From positions 124,001 to 188,000 of the forward strand of contig JAUWAU010000001.1 in the NCBI GenBank assembly GCA_030601885.1: a stretch of DNA of 64,000 nucleotides, written 5' to 3'. Source of the stretch: Armatimonadota bacterium (GTDB taxonomy: Bacteria; Armatimonadota; Zipacnadia; JAUWAU01). The translations under genes and the position numbers were made by a program. Below are positions 62,482 through 64,000 of the stretch, piece by piece. The notes under the pieces are model-generated. The model had not been told where the DNA came from and searched no databases. It worked only from the letters and a program-made list of their open reading frames with translations. The stretch's first letter is position 1, and every line of letters starts with the position of its first letter.

Positions 62482-63938
62482 GAGGAAAAGTCACGGTCAA
62501 GGCCCGCCGGCTGGATGAGTACCGGTGGGAGATATCGCAGGATCAGATCGCGGGCATGCTCGTGCCTGCGCGGATTTACGCCACGGACGAGCTCATGCAG
62601 GAGATGCACGACGATCCTGCACTTCAACAGGTGGCGAACGTGGCCTGCCTGCCGGGCATTGTAGCCCGATCCATGGCCATGCCGGACTTCCACTACGGCT
62701 ATGGCTTTCCTATCGGTGGGGTGGCTGCAACTCGGGTGGACGAAGGCGTGGTCTCACCCGGAGGGGTTGGCTACGACATCAACTGCGGCGTGCGCCTACT
62801 GCGGACGAATCTCTCCGAACAGCAGGTCAGGCCGAAGTTGAACGACATCGTCGCCGGCCTCTTCGCTGCTGTGCCTGCGGGAGTCGGGAGCAGGGGCAAG
62901 ATCTCCGTCGCGCAGGCAGAGCTAGACGCCGTACTGACGCAGGGCGCGCGGTGGGCCGTCAGCCGCGGCTATGGCGTAGAGGATGACTTGGAGCTCTCCG
63001 AGGAAAACGGGTGCATGGAGGGAGCCGATCCGAGTTGCGTCGGGGCCCGGGCGCACAAACGCGGTCGCCCACAGCTCGGCACGTTGGGCAGCGGCAATCA
63101 CTTCCTGGAAGTGCAGGTCGTGGATGAGATCTACGATCCGTCGGCGGCGCAGGTTATGGGGATACTTGAACCGGGTCAGGTTACCCTCATGATTCACACG
63201 GGATCGCGCGGGCTCGGACATCAGGTCTGCGACGATTACCTGGAGAAGATGCAAGCCGCGATGCGGAAGTACGACATCCAGCTCCCCGACAGGGAACTGG
63301 CATGTGCCCCGGTTGAGAGCCCGGAGGCGAAGGCGTATCTGAGCGGCATGGCCTGCGCGGCCAACTACGCCTGGGCGAACCGGCAGTGCATCACGCACCG
63401 GGTGCGCGAGGCGTTCGCCAAGGTCCTCGGCGCCGGTCCGGAGAAGCTGGGGCTGGAAATGGTATACGATGTGGCGCATAACATTGCCAAGATCGAGACG
63501 CATATGGTGAACGGAGAGCCAGTTTCGCTCTGTGTCCATCGCAAGGGAGCAACCCGGGCCTTCGGCCCGGGCGCCGAGGATGTGCCCGCCCGGTACCGCG
63601 ACATTGGACAGCCGGTCATTGTGCCCGGCGATATGGGCACAGCATCATATCTGCTCGTTGGCACAGAGCGCGCCATGACGGACACCTTCGGCTCAACCTG
63701 TCATGGGGCCGGCAGGCGCCTCAGCCGGCGTGCGGCTCTGCGACGCAAGCAGAGCGGCCAGGTGTTCAGTGAGCTCCGCCAGCAGGGCATCACCGTGCGG
63801 GCGGCGGGAAAGCGCACCTTGGCTGAGGAGATGCCGGAGGCGTATAAGGACATCGATCTCGTGGTCGAGGCGTGCCAGGGCGCAGATATTTCTCGCAAAG
63901 TCTGTCGCTTCCGGCCGCTTGGCGTTACCAAGGGCTAA
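62478..63938 (+). CDS. rtcB: tRNA-splicing/repair RNA ligase RtcB
   Basis: RtcB joins RNA 2',3'-cyclic phosphate to 5'-OH using GTP and manganese. The 486-residue protein contains MPDFHYGYGFPIGGVAA, GGVGYDINCGVRLL, TLGSGNHFLEVQVVDE, HTGSRGLGHQ and the GMP-accepting histidine in STCHGAGRRLSRRAA. GTG 62478 overlaps the previous stop (GTGA). The archease partner is not visible before the window ends. Confidence 0.96.
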   Translation: MRGKVTVKARRLDEYRWEISQDQIAGMLVPARIYATDELMQEMHDDPALQQVANVACLPGIVARSMAMPDFHYGYGFPIGGVAATRVDEGVVSPGGVGYDINCGVRLLRTNLSEQQVRPKLNDIVAGLFAAVPAGVGSRGKISVAQAELDAVLTQGARWAVSRGYGVEDDLELSEENGCMEGADPSCVGARAHKRGRPQLGTLGSGNHFLEVQVVDEIYDPSAAQVMGILEPGQVTLMIHTGSRGLGHQVCDDYLEKMQAAMRKYDIQLPDRELACAPVESPEAKAYLSGMACAANYAWANRQCITHRVREAFAKVLGAGPEKLGLEMVYDVAHNIAKIETHMVNGEPVSLCVHRKGATRAFGPGAEDVPARYRDIGQPVIVPGDMGTASYLLVGTERAMTDTFGSTCHGAGRRLSRRAALRRKQSGQVFSELRQQGITVRAAGKRTLAEEMPEAYKDIDLVVEACQGADISRKVCRFRPLGVTKG

Positions 63939-64000
63939 TATCCCCCCACTAGGCGTGACTCGTTGGTGCCAGAAGACGCAGCACAGCTCTTCCATTACAT

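Noticed and set aside
63966..64000. GTG start of a next gene after rtcB
   Set aside because: Only eleven codons are visible and no good ribosome site precedes it, so it cannot be supported.
1..64000. tRNA, rRNA or CRISPR array
   Set aside because: No conserved T-loop pattern, rRNA core or regular spacer-repeat array was found on reading both strands.

Overview
The window is high-GC chromosomal DNA from a diderm bacterium. The evidence is lptC/lptA-type genes, type IV-like pseudopilins with an H-X9-DG style tail, PEP-CTERM proteins, and a complete rpmH-rnpA-yidD-yidC-jag block next to dnaA-dnaN. No rRNA, tRNA or CRISPR array was found. This mix of families is typical of uncultured Armatimonadota-like or related lineages, but that placement is inference and no marker here proves it. 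The one-carbon genes (formate-THF ligase, cyclodeaminase family, FolD, MetV, MetF) followed by selA suggest an anaerobic, formate-using and selenium-using lifestyle.

Layout. 1-1.7 kb: lipid genes (DAG-kinase-like fragment, cdsA) and a membrane protein. 1.9-5.1 kb: a probable defence cassette, with a TIR-HEAT protein followed by a NUDIX-like/TIR fusion, next to a broken flavodoxin-like gene. 5.2-21 kb: mixed metabolic and envelope genes (sugar-nucleotide dehydratase, IS1380-type transposase relic, pseudopilin, D-amino-acid enzymes, tandem metallo-beta-lactamase protein, thioredoxin-CcdA fusion, Zn peptidases, dehydrogenases, a DUF4258/DUF2283 pair). 21.2-29.2 kb: a folate/C1 run (folP, 5-formyl-THF cyclo-ligase, fhs, fchA-like, folD, metV, metF) ending in selA. 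29-35 kb: envelope genes, including an lptC-lptA operon whose last member is a tiny membrane ORF interrupted by an in-frame TGA. 35-39 kb: flavin and NAD oxidoreductases among dispersed hairpin repeats. 39.4-42.4 kb: a large WD40-GTPase-DUF4365 protein. 42.5-49.3 kb: sugar kinase, nitroreductase, then an hisC-aroF-tyrA-cmk-plsC operon. 49.5-54 kb: a large membrane protein, two PEP-CTERM paralogues and a secreted protein. 54.2-64 kb: the core replication/ribosome/insertase region, then a DciA-like gene and rtcB.

How the genes work together. FolP makes dihydropteroate. Fhs, the FchA-like protein, FolD and MetV/MetF can carry formate to methyl-THF. FolD has a glutamine where the catalytic cyclohydrolase lysine should be, so the adjacent FchA-like protein probably does the cyclohydrolase step. 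SelA implies Sec decoding, which is why the in-frame TGA in the small ORF at 31846-32034 is worth testing. The two regions most likely to hold undescribed biology are the TIR-HEAT plus NUDIX-TIR cassette and the WD40-GTPase-nuclease protein; both look like NTP- or NAD-dependent conflict systems.
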